Shown: positions 25,653 to 35,727 of the stretch, piece after piece | Position numbering within the stretch: the first letter of the stretch is position 1 | Layout of the letters: every line of letters starts with the position of its first letter | Assembly: GCA_964416305.1 (NCBI GenBank) | Contig: CAYQDM010000015.1 | Span: 27,237 to 91,236 of the forward strand | Origin: Acidaminobacter sp964416305 | Lineage (GTDB): Bacteria > Bacillota > Clostridia > Peptostreptococcales > Acidaminobacteraceae | Reading direction: 5' to 3' | DNA: 64,000 nucleotides | The notes under the pieces: generated by a model | The model's database searches: none | Seen by the model: the letters and a program-made list of their open reading frames with translations, nothing else | What the model was told of the DNA's origin: nothing | Position numbers and translations under genes: made by a program

Positions 25653-27125
25653 TTACAAATTGCTGGAGCCCATCAGATAACGGTCGACTTCTGCCGCGAC
25701 CTGACGGCCTTCGCTGATCGCCCAAACCACCAAGGACTGTCCCCGGCGCATATCCCCCGCTGCGAAGATTCCTTCCACATTCGTGGCGTAGGAATCACCG
25801 GCAGTCTTGACATTAGTTCTTGGATCCCGCAAGATCCCCAGCTGATTGAGCAGTTGATCCTCAGGACCAAGGAATCCCATAGCCAGCAGCACTAAATCCG
25901 CCGGCCAAATTTTTTCACTGCCGGTCACCTCCCGGGCCACCACTCTGCCGTGATCGTCCTGAACCCATTCCACGGCGACAGTATGAACCTCTTTAACATG
26001 ACCTTGGTCGTCCCCGACGAATTTTTTCGCGGTAATATTGTAACAGCGGGGGTCGGACCCGTATAACGCAATGGCTTCTTCCTGGCCATAGTCCGTCTTC
26101 AGGACTCTGGGAAACTGCGGCCAAGGATTCTCAGGCAACCGCTCAGTCGGCGGTTTTGGCATAATCTCGAGCTGATGGACACTGGTGCAGCCATGGCGAA
26201 TGGACGTGCCAACGCAATCCGTACCGGTATCACCACCGCCTATGACAATGACTTTTTTACCCTCTGCGGAGATTGGCGCGCCACTGCCGTCCAGCAGATA
26301 TTTGGTGTTGGCACCCAGAAACTCAATGGCAAAATGCACGCCTTTCAAAGCTCTGTTTTCCGCCATGATGTCTCGAGGCTTGGTCGCGCCGCCGCAAAGG
26401 ACTATGGCATCAAATTCAGACTTAAGCTTGCCGGCAGAGTAATCTTTGCCCACTTCACAGCTTGTGACAAATTCCACCCCTTCGGCCGTCATCAGATCCA
26501 CGCGCGCCTGTACTACTTTCTTGTCCAGTTTCATATTTGGGATGCCATACATCAAAAGACCGCCAACTCTGTCCGACCGTTCAAAGAGTGTCACACTGTG
26601 TCCCGCCTGGTTCAGTTGGTCTGCGGCAGCCAGACCCGCCGGTCCGGAACCCACCACAGCGACTTTATAGCCTGTCCGCTTTGACGGCGGATTGGGCCTC
26701 AGCCAGCCGGCCTCAACTGCCTTATCAGCGATCGCGCACTCAATGGTCTTAATCGCGACCGGTTCAATGGCCAGCCCGGCTGTACAAGCACCCTCACACG
26801 GTGACGGACAGACGCGGCCTGTAAATTCAGGAAAATTGTTTGTTTTTCTCAGTCGGCTCCAAGCGGCTTTCCAAAGCCCTCTGTAGATCAAATCATTCCA
26901 TTCCGGCATCAGGTTGTGAAGCGGACATCCCGATACCATACCCGCCAGCATCATGCCGGTATGACAGAATGGCACGCCGCAGTCCATACACCTTGATCCC
27001 TGTCGTTTCAATTCCTCTTCCGGCAAATGGAGGTGAAACTCCCCCCAGTCCTTGATGCGCTCCAGCGGCTCCCGGTCTGCGGGAAGCTGACGCGCGCAGT
27101 CTATAAATCCAGTCGGCTTGCCCAT
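25653..27125 (-). CDS. gltD: Glutamate synthase small subunit
   Basis: GltD supplies electrons from NAD(P)H to the large subunit. The N-terminal cysteines for two Fe4S4 clusters are visible (CMDCGVPFCHTG, GCPLHNLMPEWN, CPSPCEGACT). Two Rossmann folds follow: GSGPAGLAAADQLNQAGHSVTLFER for FAD and VIGGGDTGTDCVGTSIRHG for NADPH. The C-terminal FAD loop is GIFAAGDMRRGQSLVVWAISEGRQVAAEVDRYL. The frame has ATG codons at 27131 and 27125; the second has proper spacing from GAGGAGG (490 residues). It is 12 bases downstream of gltB, so the two subunits are co-expressed. Confidence 0.96.
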   Translation of the reverse strand: MGKPTGFIDCARQLPADREPLERIKDWGEFHLHLPEEELKRQGSRCMDCGVPFCHTGMMLAGMVSGCPLHNLMPEWNDLIYRGLWKAAWSRLRKTNNFPEFTGRVCPSPCEGACTAGLAIEPVAIKTIECAIADKAVEAGWLRPNPPSKRTGYKVAVVGSGPAGLAAADQLNQAGHSVTLFERSDRVGGLLMYGIPNMKLDKKVVQARVDLMTAEGVEFVTSCEVGKDYSAGKLKSEFDAIVLCGGATKPRDIMAENRALKGVHFAIEFLGANTKYLLDGSGAPISAEGKKVIVIGGGDTGTDCVGTSIRHGCTSVHQLEIMPKPPTERLPENPWPQFPRVLKTDYGQEEAIALYGSDPRCYNITAKKFVGDDQGHVKEVHTVAVEWVQDDHGRVVAREVTGSEKIWPADLVLLAMGFLGPEDQLLNQLGILRDPRTNVKTAGDSYATNVEGIFAAGDMRRGQSLVVWAISEGRQVAAEVDRYLMGSSNL

Positions 27126-27137
27126 GCTCATCCTCCT

Positions 27138-30100
27138 CTAGTGTTTGCCATTTGTCGCGTGACTGTCCCTGTTCTGCTCAAAGGCTGCCATGATTGCTTC
27201 TTCACCGGTGTGACCATCGTCAACAGCGTTCTTGATGGCCTCCTGCATCCGCTTATAATCCACCGGGATGACTTTAACGATTTGCCCAAGAGTATCAGCC
27301 CAATCTCGGATTGCACGCTGCCCAACCCGGCTTCCGGTATAAGCAACATGCTTTTCAATCATATTTCTCACATCGCGAATTTCCTCTTCGGATTCAAGGC
27401 GTTCCAGCAGTACCATGTCCTGATTCACGCAGCTTATAAACGCGCCATCCCGATCCCATACATACGCAATACCGCCGGACATGCCTGCAGCGAAATTTCG
27501 ACCGGTTTTTCCAAGTACGACGACCCTTCCGCCCGTCATGTATTCACAGCCGTGGTCACCAACGCCTTCGACCACCGCCTTGACGCCGGAATTTCGCACA
27601 CAGAACCGTTCGCCCGCTATCCCGCTGATGTACGCTTCCCCGGCCGTACCGCCATATAAATTGACATTTCCGGTAATAATATTTTTCTCCGCTTCAAACA
27701 CGGACTTCGAAGGCGGATACACAATGAGTTTGCCTCCGGACAGTCCCTTGCCAAAATAATCGTTCGCGTCACCCTCCAGCATGAGCGTCATACCTTTCGG
27801 TACAAAAGCACCGAAGCTTTGACCGGCAGAACCTTCGAACTTCAGGACTATGGTATCCTCTTTCAGCCCGCCCTCGCCGTATCTGCGGGTGACTTCGCTT
27901 CCGAGCATGGTGCCGACGACACGGTCTGTGTTCTTGACCTTCAGTTTAGCCTCGACACTTTCGCCCCGTTCCAGGGCCCGCCGACTCATTGGAATGAGTT
28001 CACGGGCGTCCAGTGACTTTTCTAGACCGTGATCTTGCTTTCTGGTGCAGTAACGGTCCACAGAGTCAGGCACATCCGGCTTATAAAGAAGCGGCTGCAG
28101 ATCTATTTGCTTTGATTTCCAGTGTTTTACAGCCTCATTGACTTCCAGCAGATCTGTGCGTCCCACCATTTCATTTATGGTTTTAAAGCCCAGCTCCGCC
28201 ATATACTCGCGCATCTCTTGAGCGATAAAGCGCATAAAGTTGACCACATATTCCGGCTTACCCGAAAATTTCTTTCTCAGCTCCGGATTCTGTGTCGCGA
28301 CCCCCGTTGGACAGGTATCCAGGTTGCAGACCCGCATCATGACACAGCCCACAACCACCAGCGGACCTGTGGCAAAGGTGTATTCTTCCGCACCCAGCAG
28401 TGCCGCAATGACGACGTCGCGACCGGTAAGGAGCTTTCCGTCGGTTTCGACGACGATTCGGTCCCGAAGGCGGTTCAGCAGCAGTGTCTGGTGGGCTTCC
28501 GCGACGCCCAGCTCCCACGGCAGTCCCGCATGACGAATGCTGGTTTTTGGCGACGCACCCGTGCCGCCATCATAACCCGAGATGACGACGACATCCGCGT
28601 GGCCTTTGGCAACACCCGCCGCAATAGTGCCAACGCCGACCTCCGAGACCAGTTTGACATTGATTCTGGCTTTCGGATTGGCGTTCTTTAAATCGTGGAT
28701 CAATTCAGCCAAATCTTCTATGGAATAGATATCATGATGCGGTGGCGGCGAAATCAACCCCACACCCGCAGTTGTTCGGCGCGCCTTAGCAATCCAAGGA
28801 AAGACCTTTCCGCCCGGCAGCTGTCCGCCTTCACCCGGCTTTGCGCCCTGAGCCATTTTAATCTGCAGCTCATCTGCGTTGACCAGATAATGGCTGTTGA
28901 CGCCAAATCGTCCCGATGCCACCTGTATGGTTGCGCTGCGCTTCAAGTCACCGTTGGCTTCTTTCACGAAACGCGCCGGATCCTCTCCGCCTTCGCCGGT
29001 GTTGCTTTTCCCGCCGATTCGGTTCATTGCTATGGCCAAAGTCTCATGGGCTTCCTGACTGATAGAGCCAAAGGACATCGCACCTGTTTTGAATCTTTTA
29101 AGGATGGACTCCACCGACTCCACTTCCTCAAGAGGAATTGGCGCAGCAGCTTTGAATTTCAAGAGTCCCCGTATAGTTTTAAGTTTCTGCGTCTGATCAT
29201 CCGTAGCTTTTGTAAACTGTTGAAACATCCTGTAGTCGCCCAGACGGCAGGCGGATTGCAGGGTTGTGATAGACTGCGGATTGTAGAGATGCTCTTCCCC
29301 GCCCGAACGCCACTGACTGACCGAACCGCTGTCCAGTGTCAGATCGCGCCCCGGCTGATCATTGAACGCTCTCCAATGACGCATTTCCACTTCCTTCGCG
29401 ATCTCCTCAAGACCTATGCCGCCAATCCTGGAAGGTGTCCCTGTAAAATAGCGGTCCACCACTTCCTGATTGATGCCGACACATTCGAAGATCTGCGCAC
29501 CACGGTAACCCTGTATGGTTGATATGCCCATCTTGGACAAAATTTTGACGACACCCTTTGTGATTCCCTTGTTGAAATTATTGACGGCCTCACCATGGGT
29601 GATTCCTTCAAGCAGGCCTTCCTGAAGCATGTCCTCCAGGGTTTCATAGACAAAATAAGGGTTCACCGCGCTGACGCCATAGCCAAGCAGCGCCGCGAAG
29701 TGGTGCACTTCTCGCGGCTCCGCAGATTCGAGCAGGAGCGTCGACTTGAGGCGTGTGCCAGACTTTATCAAGTGATGGTGCAGACACGACACCGCGAGGA
29801 GCGCTGGAATTGGCGCCTTGGATTTGCTGACCTCCCGGTCGGATAAAATCAGGACATTGGCACCTGTCGCTATGGCGCGGTCCGCCGCCACACAAAGCCC
29901 ATCCAGCGCGAGTTTGAGACCGAGGCTGCCTTCGTTGATGCCGAAGACAATAGGGAGGGTCACTGATTTGAAGCCATCCCGGCGGATGTGCCTGAGCTTC
30001 GCCAGCTCCGCGTTGGTGATCACAGGCATGGCCACCTTGATTTGACGGCAGCTGTCCGGTGTCGGCTTAAGCAGGTTCTTTTCCGGGCCTATGGTCGTGC

Positions 30101-31760
30101 TGATCGCCGTCACCAATTCCTCGCGAATGGAGTCAATTGGCGGATTTGTGACCTGGGCGAACAGTTGTTTAAAGTAGTTGTACAGCAGCTGCGGCTGATC
30201 CGAGAGCACCGCAAGAGGCGCGTCGTAACCCATGGAACTCACCGGATCGTCCGCAGCTTTAGCCAGCGGTTCGATAGTTTTCATCAGTTCCTCATAGGTA
30301 TAACCAAAAGCGTGCTGACGCTGAAGGAGGGTCTCAAAATTCGTACCGGGCACTTCAGCTGCGTCCTCTAAATCCTCGAGCTGCATCATATGAGTCTTGA
30401 GCCATTCTTGATAAGGAAATTGCGCTGCCATCTCGGTCTTCAAATCTTCGTCGCTGATAATTTTACCTTCCTGTGTGTCCACCAACAGCATGCGCCCAGG
30501 GCGAATTCTGTCTTTCAAAATGATGTCTTCGGTTGCCAGTTCAATGACGCCCACTTCAGAGGACATCACGATCAGGCCATCCTTAGTCACATAGTAACGC
30601 GCCGGTCTGAGACCATTGCGGTCGAGCGAAGCCCCAATATACCTGCCATCTGAAAAGACAATCGCCGCAGGCCCATCCCAGGGTTCCATCATAAAACTGT
30701 GATACTGGTAGAACGCCTTCTTCTCAGGGCTCATGGCTTCATTCTTTTCCCAAGGCTCCGGCACCATCATCATCATAGCGTGAGGCATAGACCGGCCTGT
30801 CAGCGTCAGAAATTCCAGGCAATTGTCAAACATGGCAGAGTCCGTGCCATTCATGTCCACGACCGGCATAACTTTGGCCAAATCCTCTCCGAACAATTCC
30901 GTTTCACACATGGCTTGTCTTGCGAACATCCAGTTGACATTGCCGCGCACGGTATTGATTTCACCGTTGTGAATCATGTAGCGGTTCGGGTGCGCGCGTT
31001 CCCAGGACGGGAAGGTATTGGTGCTGTACCGGGAGTGAACCAGCGCGAGAGCGGTTTCCATGACAGGGTCTTTTAGCTCGAGAAAATACTTGTCGACCTG
31101 GAACGGCGTCAGCATCCCTTTGTAGACTATAGTCCTGGAGGATAAACTCGAAAAGTAGAAGCTGTCGACCCCCGGCATGCCGGAATGACGAATGGCGTTC
31201 TCTGCGCGTTTACGAATGACGTAAAGTTTGCGCTCAACTGCCTTGTCGTCACCTTCTGCCAGCTTCGTTTTTGTGAGCTCATCCGCTTCTATGAAAACTT
31301 GTCTGATGAAGGGTTCGACCGCTTTGGCGCCATTGCCTAGGAGAGTATTGTCCGTTGGAACTGTCCTCCAGCCCAGAAGCGACAGTCCTTCTTCCGCAAC
31401 AATTCGCTCCAGGACGCGCTCGCAGGCCAGACGGCGTTCACGGTCCCGCGGGAGGAAAAGCATGCCCACACCATAATGGCCTTCGGCCGGCAGTGCAATG
31501 TTCATTGCCGAGCATTCCTGCGCCATAAACGCATGGGGAATTTGCATCAGGATGCCAGCGCCGTCGCCGGTGTTCTGCTCAGCACCCTGGCCGCCGCGGT
31601 GATCGAGGTTGACCAGCGCTGTCAACGCCTGTCGGATGATGTCGTTGGATTTGTCCCCATTGATGTTGGCAATAAACCCTATACCACAGGCATCATGCTC
31701 AAACCGCGGGTCATAGAGACCCTGTTTGGAGGGTAAACCGTTGATCAGCATTTCACTCAT
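27138..31760 (-). CDS. gltB: Glutamate synthase large subunit
   Basis: GltB forms two glutamates from glutamine and 2-oxoglutarate. The 1540-residue protein has the glutaminase domain with nucleophile Cys25 in HDACGIGFIANINGDKSN. The 24 residues before it are the propeptide removed in this family. The central domain is followed by the FMN-binding synthase domain with the 3Fe-4S motif CVMMRVCNLDTCPTGVATQ, and the C-terminal beta-helix domain follows (GSAGQSFGAFVPKGMTLMLEGDANDYFGKGLSGG). AAGGAGA precedes the ATG. With gltD and glnA it forms the GS-GOGAT assimilation block. The leader upstream has a promoter candidate and a long inverted repeat. Confidence 0.97.
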   Translation of the reverse strand: MSEMLINGLPSKQGLYDPRFEHDACGIGFIANINGDKSNDIIRQALTALVNLDHRGGQGAEQNTGDGAGILMQIPHAFMAQECSAMNIALPAEGHYGVGMLFLPRDRERRLACERVLERIVAEEGLSLLGWRTVPTDNTLLGNGAKAVEPFIRQVFIEADELTKTKLAEGDDKAVERKLYVIRKRAENAIRHSGMPGVDSFYFSSLSSRTIVYKGMLTPFQVDKYFLELKDPVMETALALVHSRYSTNTFPSWERAHPNRYMIHNGEINTVRGNVNWMFARQAMCETELFGEDLAKVMPVVDMNGTDSAMFDNCLEFLTLTGRSMPHAMMMMVPEPWEKNEAMSPEKKAFYQYHSFMMEPWDGPAAIVFSDGRYIGASLDRNGLRPARYYVTKDGLIVMSSEVGVIELATEDIILKDRIRPGRMLLVDTQEGKIISDEDLKTEMAAQFPYQEWLKTHMMQLEDLEDAAEVPGTNFETLLQRQHAFGYTYEELMKTIEPLAKAADDPVSSMGYDAPLAVLSDQPQLLYNYFKQLFAQVTNPPIDSIREELVTAISTTIGPEKNLLKPTPDSCRQIKVAMPVITNAELAKLRHIRRDGFKSVTLPIVFGINEGSLGLKLALDGLCVAADRAIATGANVLILSDREVSKSKAPIPALLAVSCLHHHLIKSGTRLKSTLLLESAEPREVHHFAALLGYGVSAVNPYFVYETLEDMLQEGLLEGITHGEAVNNFNKGITKGVVKILSKMGISTIQGYRGAQIFECVGINQEVVDRYFTGTPSRIGGIGLEEIAKEVEMRHWRAFNDQPGRDLTLDSGSVSQWRSGGEEHLYNPQSITTLQSACRLGDYRMFQQFTKATDDQTQKLKTIRGLLKFKAAAPIPLEEVESVESILKRFKTGAMSFGSISQEAHETLAIAMNRIGGKSNTGEGGEDPARFVKEANGDLKRSATIQVASGRFGVNSHYLVNADELQIKMAQGAKPGEGGQLPGGKVFPWIAKARRTTAGVGLISPPPHHDIYSIEDLAELIHDLKNANPKARINVKLVSEVGVGTIAAGVAKGHADVVVISGYDGGTGASPKTSIRHAGLPWELGVAEAHQTLLLNRLRDRIVVETDGKLLTGRDVVIAALLGAEEYTFATGPLVVVGCVMMRVCNLDTCPTGVATQNPELRKKFSGKPEYVVNFMRFIAQEMREYMAELGFKTINEMVGRTDLLEVNEAVKHWKSKQIDLQPLLYKPDVPDSVDRYCTRKQDHGLEKSLDARELIPMSRRALERGESVEAKLKVKNTDRVVGTMLGSEVTRRYGEGGLKEDTIVLKFEGSAGQSFGAFVPKGMTLMLEGDANDYFGKGLSGGKLIVYPPSKSVFEAEKNIITGNVNLYGGTAGEAYISGIAGERFCVRNSGVKAVVEGVGDHGCEYMTGGRVVVLGKTGRNFAAGMSGGIAYVWDRDGAFISCVNQDMVLLERLESEEEIRDVRNMIEKHVAYTGSRVGQRAIRDWADTLGQIVKVIPVDYKRMQEAIKNAVDDGHTGEEAIMAAFEQNRDSHATNGKH

Positions 31761-31924
31761 TTCATTCTCTCCTTTCCAAGATCCCTTTTATGGTTTGAGC
31801 GATAGTTCGGTTCGAATGTTTACATAATGACACAACAGGTGATTATTCTTTCAGTTTGCATCAAATTCTGTACATTCTTTATTGCATTTTTTTGTTGGAT
31901 TGTAAGTAATCATTACCAGAATAC

Positions 31925-32002
31925 TATTTTTAAATATCGAACAACTGTGCATATTTAAAAATAACTTGTCGCTATTCTATACCAGGTCTTTACGTTATGC
32001 AA
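31925..32002 (-). promoter_or_regulatory. Promoter candidate and inverted repeat upstream of gltB
   Basis: On the minus strand TTGCAT (complement of 31997-32002), 17 bases and TAGAAT (complement of 31974-31979) form a promoter candidate with a start near 31967. At that start lies a perfect 13-bp inverted repeat: TATTTTTAAATAT at 31925-31937 and ATATTTAAAAATA at 31951-31963. It could be an operator or a 5' stem. About 200 bases of leader follow before gltB. Confidence 0.45.
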
Positions 32003-32306
32003 TAGTCCTCAAACAACTATTTTTGGTATGATTGTATACAATTGTTTTAGAAAATCATGTTTTTAAATACGTTCAATTGTGTATATTTCACAAATTAAGT
32101 CATCGAGTCAATTATTTCAGCCAATTTATATAACGCAAACGATTATGACAATAATTCACATTTTGTATTTTTATACACTTGCCCAACTTTAAACCCAGCC
32201 CCATCCCGCTGATCTTTCACGTGAGTTTATAAAATTGTCCGAATTGAGTTCCAGCAAGTTATCGTAAGCATTCCGTCATATTCTTTGATAAGAGTAATCC
32301 AGATCA
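32003..32306. other. A+T-rich intergenic stretch, no gene seen
   Basis: This is very A+T-rich with small palindromes such as TTGTATACAA near 32034. No supported reading frame was found. It lies between the gltB promoter candidate and a bidirectional hairpin. Confidence 0.55.
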
Positions 32307-32363
32307 AAAAAAATTGGGGAAAGGCACAAATTTTACTCTGTGTCTTTCCCCAATTCATTTTTT
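32307..32363. terminator. Bidirectional terminator hairpin
   Basis: Arms AATTGGGGAAAG and CTTTCCCCAATT (extended by CACA/TGTG) are flanked by A8 and T7, so either direction is possible. The only nearby candidate is the amidohydrolase gene ending at 32604, 240 bases upstream on the minus strand. Confidence 0.75.
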
Positions 32364-32603
32364 TCGCCGAAGTCCTCCGGCGGACGTTCATTTTATAATA
32401 AAATTCAATTCCGTTCATTTAAAAACACTTGAGCATTTTTAACAGTAGATTGACCTCATTAATCCAAATAGACGAACGATAAATACAATAATCGCCTTTG
32501 ATGTTCAGGTAGTTTTTTTGAACCATTGTCAAATATTTTTACTTCTCGGGTCCTAAAACACACCTATTATTTCGGCCGGTCATCTTCCAGCAGTTTAAAC
32601 ATG

Positions 32604-33830
32604 CTATTTTGATTTAGCCGCGAGCCACTCTGCCGCACAGTTCGCATAAATGGCAGCCCCTGTCGCAAAAACAGATTCATCCAGCACCATGTTCGGATTA
32701 TGCATTGGGAACGCACCAGGTTTTCCTGCACCGAGCATAAGGAAGAGGCCGGGCACAAGATCGCTGACGTAGCTGAAGTCCTCAGAGCCAGGGAGTGGTT
32801 TCGCGACTTCGACAACCTTTTCTGAGCCCGCCGCTTCTTGAACGAAAGGCAATAAAACGTTACACAGGTCAGCGTTGTTGTAAGTTGAAGGTGTAGCGAA
32901 CTTCACCATGTCATACTCTCCACGCCACGCCTTTACATAATGGTCGATCATCTCCGGTACTCTTTGCAACATATGCGTCCTGGCCTCTCTATTGTAGGAC
33001 CTGATGCCGACCTGCAGCTCAGCGGTGTCCGGAATGATATTTGCTGCGGAGCCGCCAGCGGCCTTGCCCGCCGTCACTATGACGGTTTCCTGAGGATCAA
33101 CTTCACGACCCGGGAGCAGATTCAGCGCCGTATACAGCTGTGTCATAATCATGTTCGGGTCCACAGCTTTATGCGGCATGGAGCTGTGGCCGCCTTTGCC
33201 TTTGATTTTCAGCATGTAGGTATCCATGGCAGCCGAGGCAATCCCTTTGACATACCGCACCTGACCCGCCTCAATGTCCGACATGACGTGTATGGCGAGC
33301 GCCGCGTCGACTTTTGGATTTTCCATGAGTCCGGCATCAATCATCAGCTTTGACCCATACCCAAGCTCCTCGCCCGGTTGAAACATAAGTTTTACAGTGC
33401 CCTTCAATTCGGATTCCATGGATTTGAGGATCCTGGCCGCTCCGAGGAGCATGGCGGCATGGCTGTCGTGGCCGCAAGTGTGCGCAAAATTGTTTTGGGA
33501 AGCGAAGGATAGTCCCGAGGTTTCCTTCATAGGCAGCGCGTCCATGTCACTTCTAAGCAGAATGCAGGGCTCGCCCTGTCCAATTGTCGCCGTAATCCCG
33601 GTGCAATAAGCCATATCCGGAAAACCTGCTGAATGAAATTTTTCACGGATTTCCTGCGCCACCGGTCCGCCGCAATCCTTAGGTTCGATCCCAATTTCTC
33701 TCAACTGTTTTTTAATGTATGCCGCTGTTGCAGGGAGATCGAAACCAATCTCAGGGATTTGATGCAGCGCATGTCTGTTTTCAATAATCTTGCTCTCGAC
33801 TGCCTTGGCAGCTTCCATAATACCTTTCAT
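32604..33830 (-). CDS. M20-family amidohydrolase (N-acyl-amino-acid type)
   Basis: This 408-residue metal-dependent hydrolase belongs to the IAA-amino-acid/hippurate/N-acetyl-amino-acid amidohydrolase group. Landmarks are ENRHALHQIPEIGFDLPATAAYI, LLRSDMDALPMKE (metal Asp), HTCGHDSHAAML (metal Cys and His), MFQPGEELGYGSKLMIDAGLME, and the lid domain KGKGGHSSMPHKAVDPN. It would release free amino acids from N-acylated forms. The start at 33830 follows AGGAGG by a good spacing; an upstream ATG at 33851 lies before that site. It is a single gene, convenient for an amino-acid fermenter. Exact substrate unknown. Confidence 0.9.
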   Translation of the reverse strand: MKGIMEAAKAVESKIIENRHALHQIPEIGFDLPATAAYIKKQLREIGIEPKDCGGPVAQEIREKFHSAGFPDMAYCTGITATIGQGEPCILLRSDMDALPMKETSGLSFASQNNFAHTCGHDSHAAMLLGAARILKSMESELKGTVKLMFQPGEELGYGSKLMIDAGLMENPKVDAALAIHVMSDIEAGQVRYVKGIASAAMDTYMLKIKGKGGHSSMPHKAVDPNMIMTQLYTALNLLPGREVDPQETVIVTAGKAAGGSAANIIPDTAELQVGIRSYNREARTHMLQRVPEMIDHYVKAWRGEYDMVKFATPSTYNNADLCNVLLPFVQEAAGSEKVVEVAKPLPGSEDFSYVSDLVPGLFLMLGAGKPGAFPMHNPNMVLDESVFATGAAIYANCAAEWLAAKSK

Positions 33831-34022
33831 GATGCAGGCCTCCTGATCCATATTAGCACTTATGTTTTATTCATCCCCAAAGTCCGGGATTCATAACAAC
33901 ACTCTCATCACTTTGTTTTAAAGCAATAAATGTGCCACACGACAACGAAAACAGCAACTTATAAAATAATATTCTAGCGGTTGCAAATACTGCATTATGA
34001 AATTATTGCCACAAAACAAAGA

Positions 34023-34048
34023 GAAACGTGGTGTCAGACACCCTCTTC
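34023..34048. repeat. Single GGTGTCAGACACC-type palindromic repeat
   Basis: A diverged copy of the repeat family at 4268-4377: GAAACGTGGTGTCAGACACC followed by CTCTTCC. It lies in the 360-base gap between hutH and the amidohydrolase, otherwise A+T-rich and without a gene. Confidence 0.6.
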
Positions 34049-34133
34049 CAACTCTCTCAAATGTCAAATCATTTTTACAAGGTCATGATTTTTTTACTTC
34101 CATCCGACTTTGATTGATCCTACTTACAACAAA

Positions 34134-34180
34134 AGCCAAGGCAAGGAAACGGCGCGCTGCGCCGTTTCCTTGCCTTGGCT
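34134..34180 (-). terminator. Terminator of hutH with 22-bp perfect stem
   Basis: Arms of 22 bases (34134-34155 and 34159-34180) are perfectly complementary with a GCT loop. On the minus strand the stem runs into T4GTTG. Confidence 0.75.
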
Positions 34181-34194
34181 CAATAATCCACTCA

Positions 34195-35727
34195 TTATAC
34201 CAGTTTCAGCTCACCGATTGCAGCTTCAACGGCCTTGACGACTGCTTCGCTACGAACGAGTGCTTCACCTTTGCGAAGATCAATGTACATCTCGCGGTCT
34301 TCCACCCATTTAGGCACTGACGCACGTACGACTTCGAAGGCAGCAGCTGTACCCTTTCCAAGCTTGCTTGGATCCTTGAATTCAATGCCTTGCGCTGCAG
34401 CAAGGAGCTCGACTGCAAGGACATGGATTGTATTGGTCAAAATGTCTCTGGCTTTTCTGGCTGCGATTGTACCCATACTGACATGGTCTTCCTGATTAGC
34501 AGAAGAAGGAATGGAGTCCACGCTTGCAGGATGTGCCAGAACTTTATTTTCAGAGACCAGCGCCGCCGCGCTGTACTGTGCGATCATGAAGCCCGAATGC
34601 AGGCCGCCGTTTGGCGTGAGGAATGCCGGAAGTCCGCTGAGCTGCGGATTGACAAGTCTCTCGATTCTGCGCTCGCTGGAGTTGGCCATTTCTGCGATAC
34701 AGATGCCGAGGAAGTCAAACGCCATTGCGACAGGCTGACCATGGAAGTTTCCGCCTGAAATAGCCGCGTCGTCATCCGGGAAGATGATTGGGTTATCCGT
34801 CACAGAGTTGATCTCAATCTCAACTCTTTCTTTGACAAACTTAAGTGCATCCTTGCTCGCACCATGAATCTGCGGTACGCAGCGCAGCGCATAAGCATCC
34901 TGCACGCGGATTTCGCCCTGACGCGTCGTCAGCCCGCTGCCACCCAAGAGTCTCAGCAGGTTCGCAGCTGTGTCCATTTGGCCCTGATGCGGTCTGACGG
35001 CGTGGAGCCGCGGATCAAACGCGTCTGTGACTGCATTCAGCGCTTCCATGGTCATTGAAGCGGTGATATCCGCCAGTTTGAATGCGTTCATGGCATCATA
35101 AACCGTGATGCAGCCCACTGCTGTCATGACCTGAGTCCCGTTGATCAGCGCAAGCCCTTCTTTGGAAGTCAGCTCGACGACCGGGATGCCGGCACGCGAC
35201 ATAGCTTCAGCACCGGAAAGCTGTTCGCCTTTATAGAGCGCTTCGCCCAGACCAAGCATAACCAGAACCATGTGAGATAGCGGCGCCAAATCCCCGCTGG
35301 CACCAAGGGAGCCTTTTTCAGGCACTAATGGCGTAACCCCTTTGTTGATCATCTCAACCAGCGTCATCACCGTGGAAAGGCGAATGCCGGAAAATCCTTT
35401 TGAAAGTGCATTGACACGCAGCAGCATGATGGCTCTTGAGATTTCTTCGCTTAAAAACGGTCCCACGCCGCATGCGTGGCTGATGATCAGATTGCGCTGA
35501 AGCTCTTTGGTCTCTTCCTTGGAGATTGGCACATCAGAAAACTTGCCAAAACCTGTTGTGATGCCGTACACATTGCGCTTCTCTTCGACGAAACGGTCGA
35601 CGATTTCCCTGGAACGCGTGATCGCCGCTTGAGCAGATTCAACGATTTCGACTTCGTAGCCATAACGCGCTACCTGAACAACTTGGCTGATCGTCAATTG
35701 ATTGCCGTCAATTCTGATTTTGGACAT
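34195..35727 (-). CDS. hutH: Histidine ammonia-lyase
   Basis: HutH removes ammonia from histidine to give urocanate. The 510-residue protein has the Ala143-Ser144-Gly145 triad that cyclises to the MIO cofactor (PEKGSLGASGDLAPLSH), the catalytic tyrosine loop NVYGITTGFGKF, and QMDTAANLLRLLGGSG and EINSVTDNPIIF further on. It is isolated: no hutU, hutI or hutG gene is adjacent, so the rest of histidine breakdown must be elsewhere. An aromatic amino acid lyase of the same fold is possible but less likely given the His-type motifs. Confidence 0.9.
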   Translation of the reverse strand: MSKIRIDGNQLTISQVVQVARYGYEVEIVESAQAAITRSREIVDRFVEEKRNVYGITTGFGKFSDVPISKEETKELQRNLIISHACGVGPFLSEEISRAIMLLRVNALSKGFSGIRLSTVMTLVEMINKGVTPLVPEKGSLGASGDLAPLSHMVLVMLGLGEALYKGEQLSGAEAMSRAGIPVVELTSKEGLALINGTQVMTAVGCITVYDAMNAFKLADITASMTMEALNAVTDAFDPRLHAVRPHQGQMDTAANLLRLLGGSGLTTRQGEIRVQDAYALRCVPQIHGASKDALKFVKERVEIEINSVTDNPIIFPDDDAAISGGNFHGQPVAMAFDFLGICIAEMANSSERRIERLVNPQLSGLPAFLTPNGGLHSGFMIAQYSAAALVSENKVLAHPASVDSIPSSANQEDHVSMGTIAARKARDILTNTIHVLAVELLAAAQGIEFKDPSKLGKGTAAAFEVVRASVPKWVEDREMYIDLRKGEALVRSEAVVKAVEAAIGELKLV

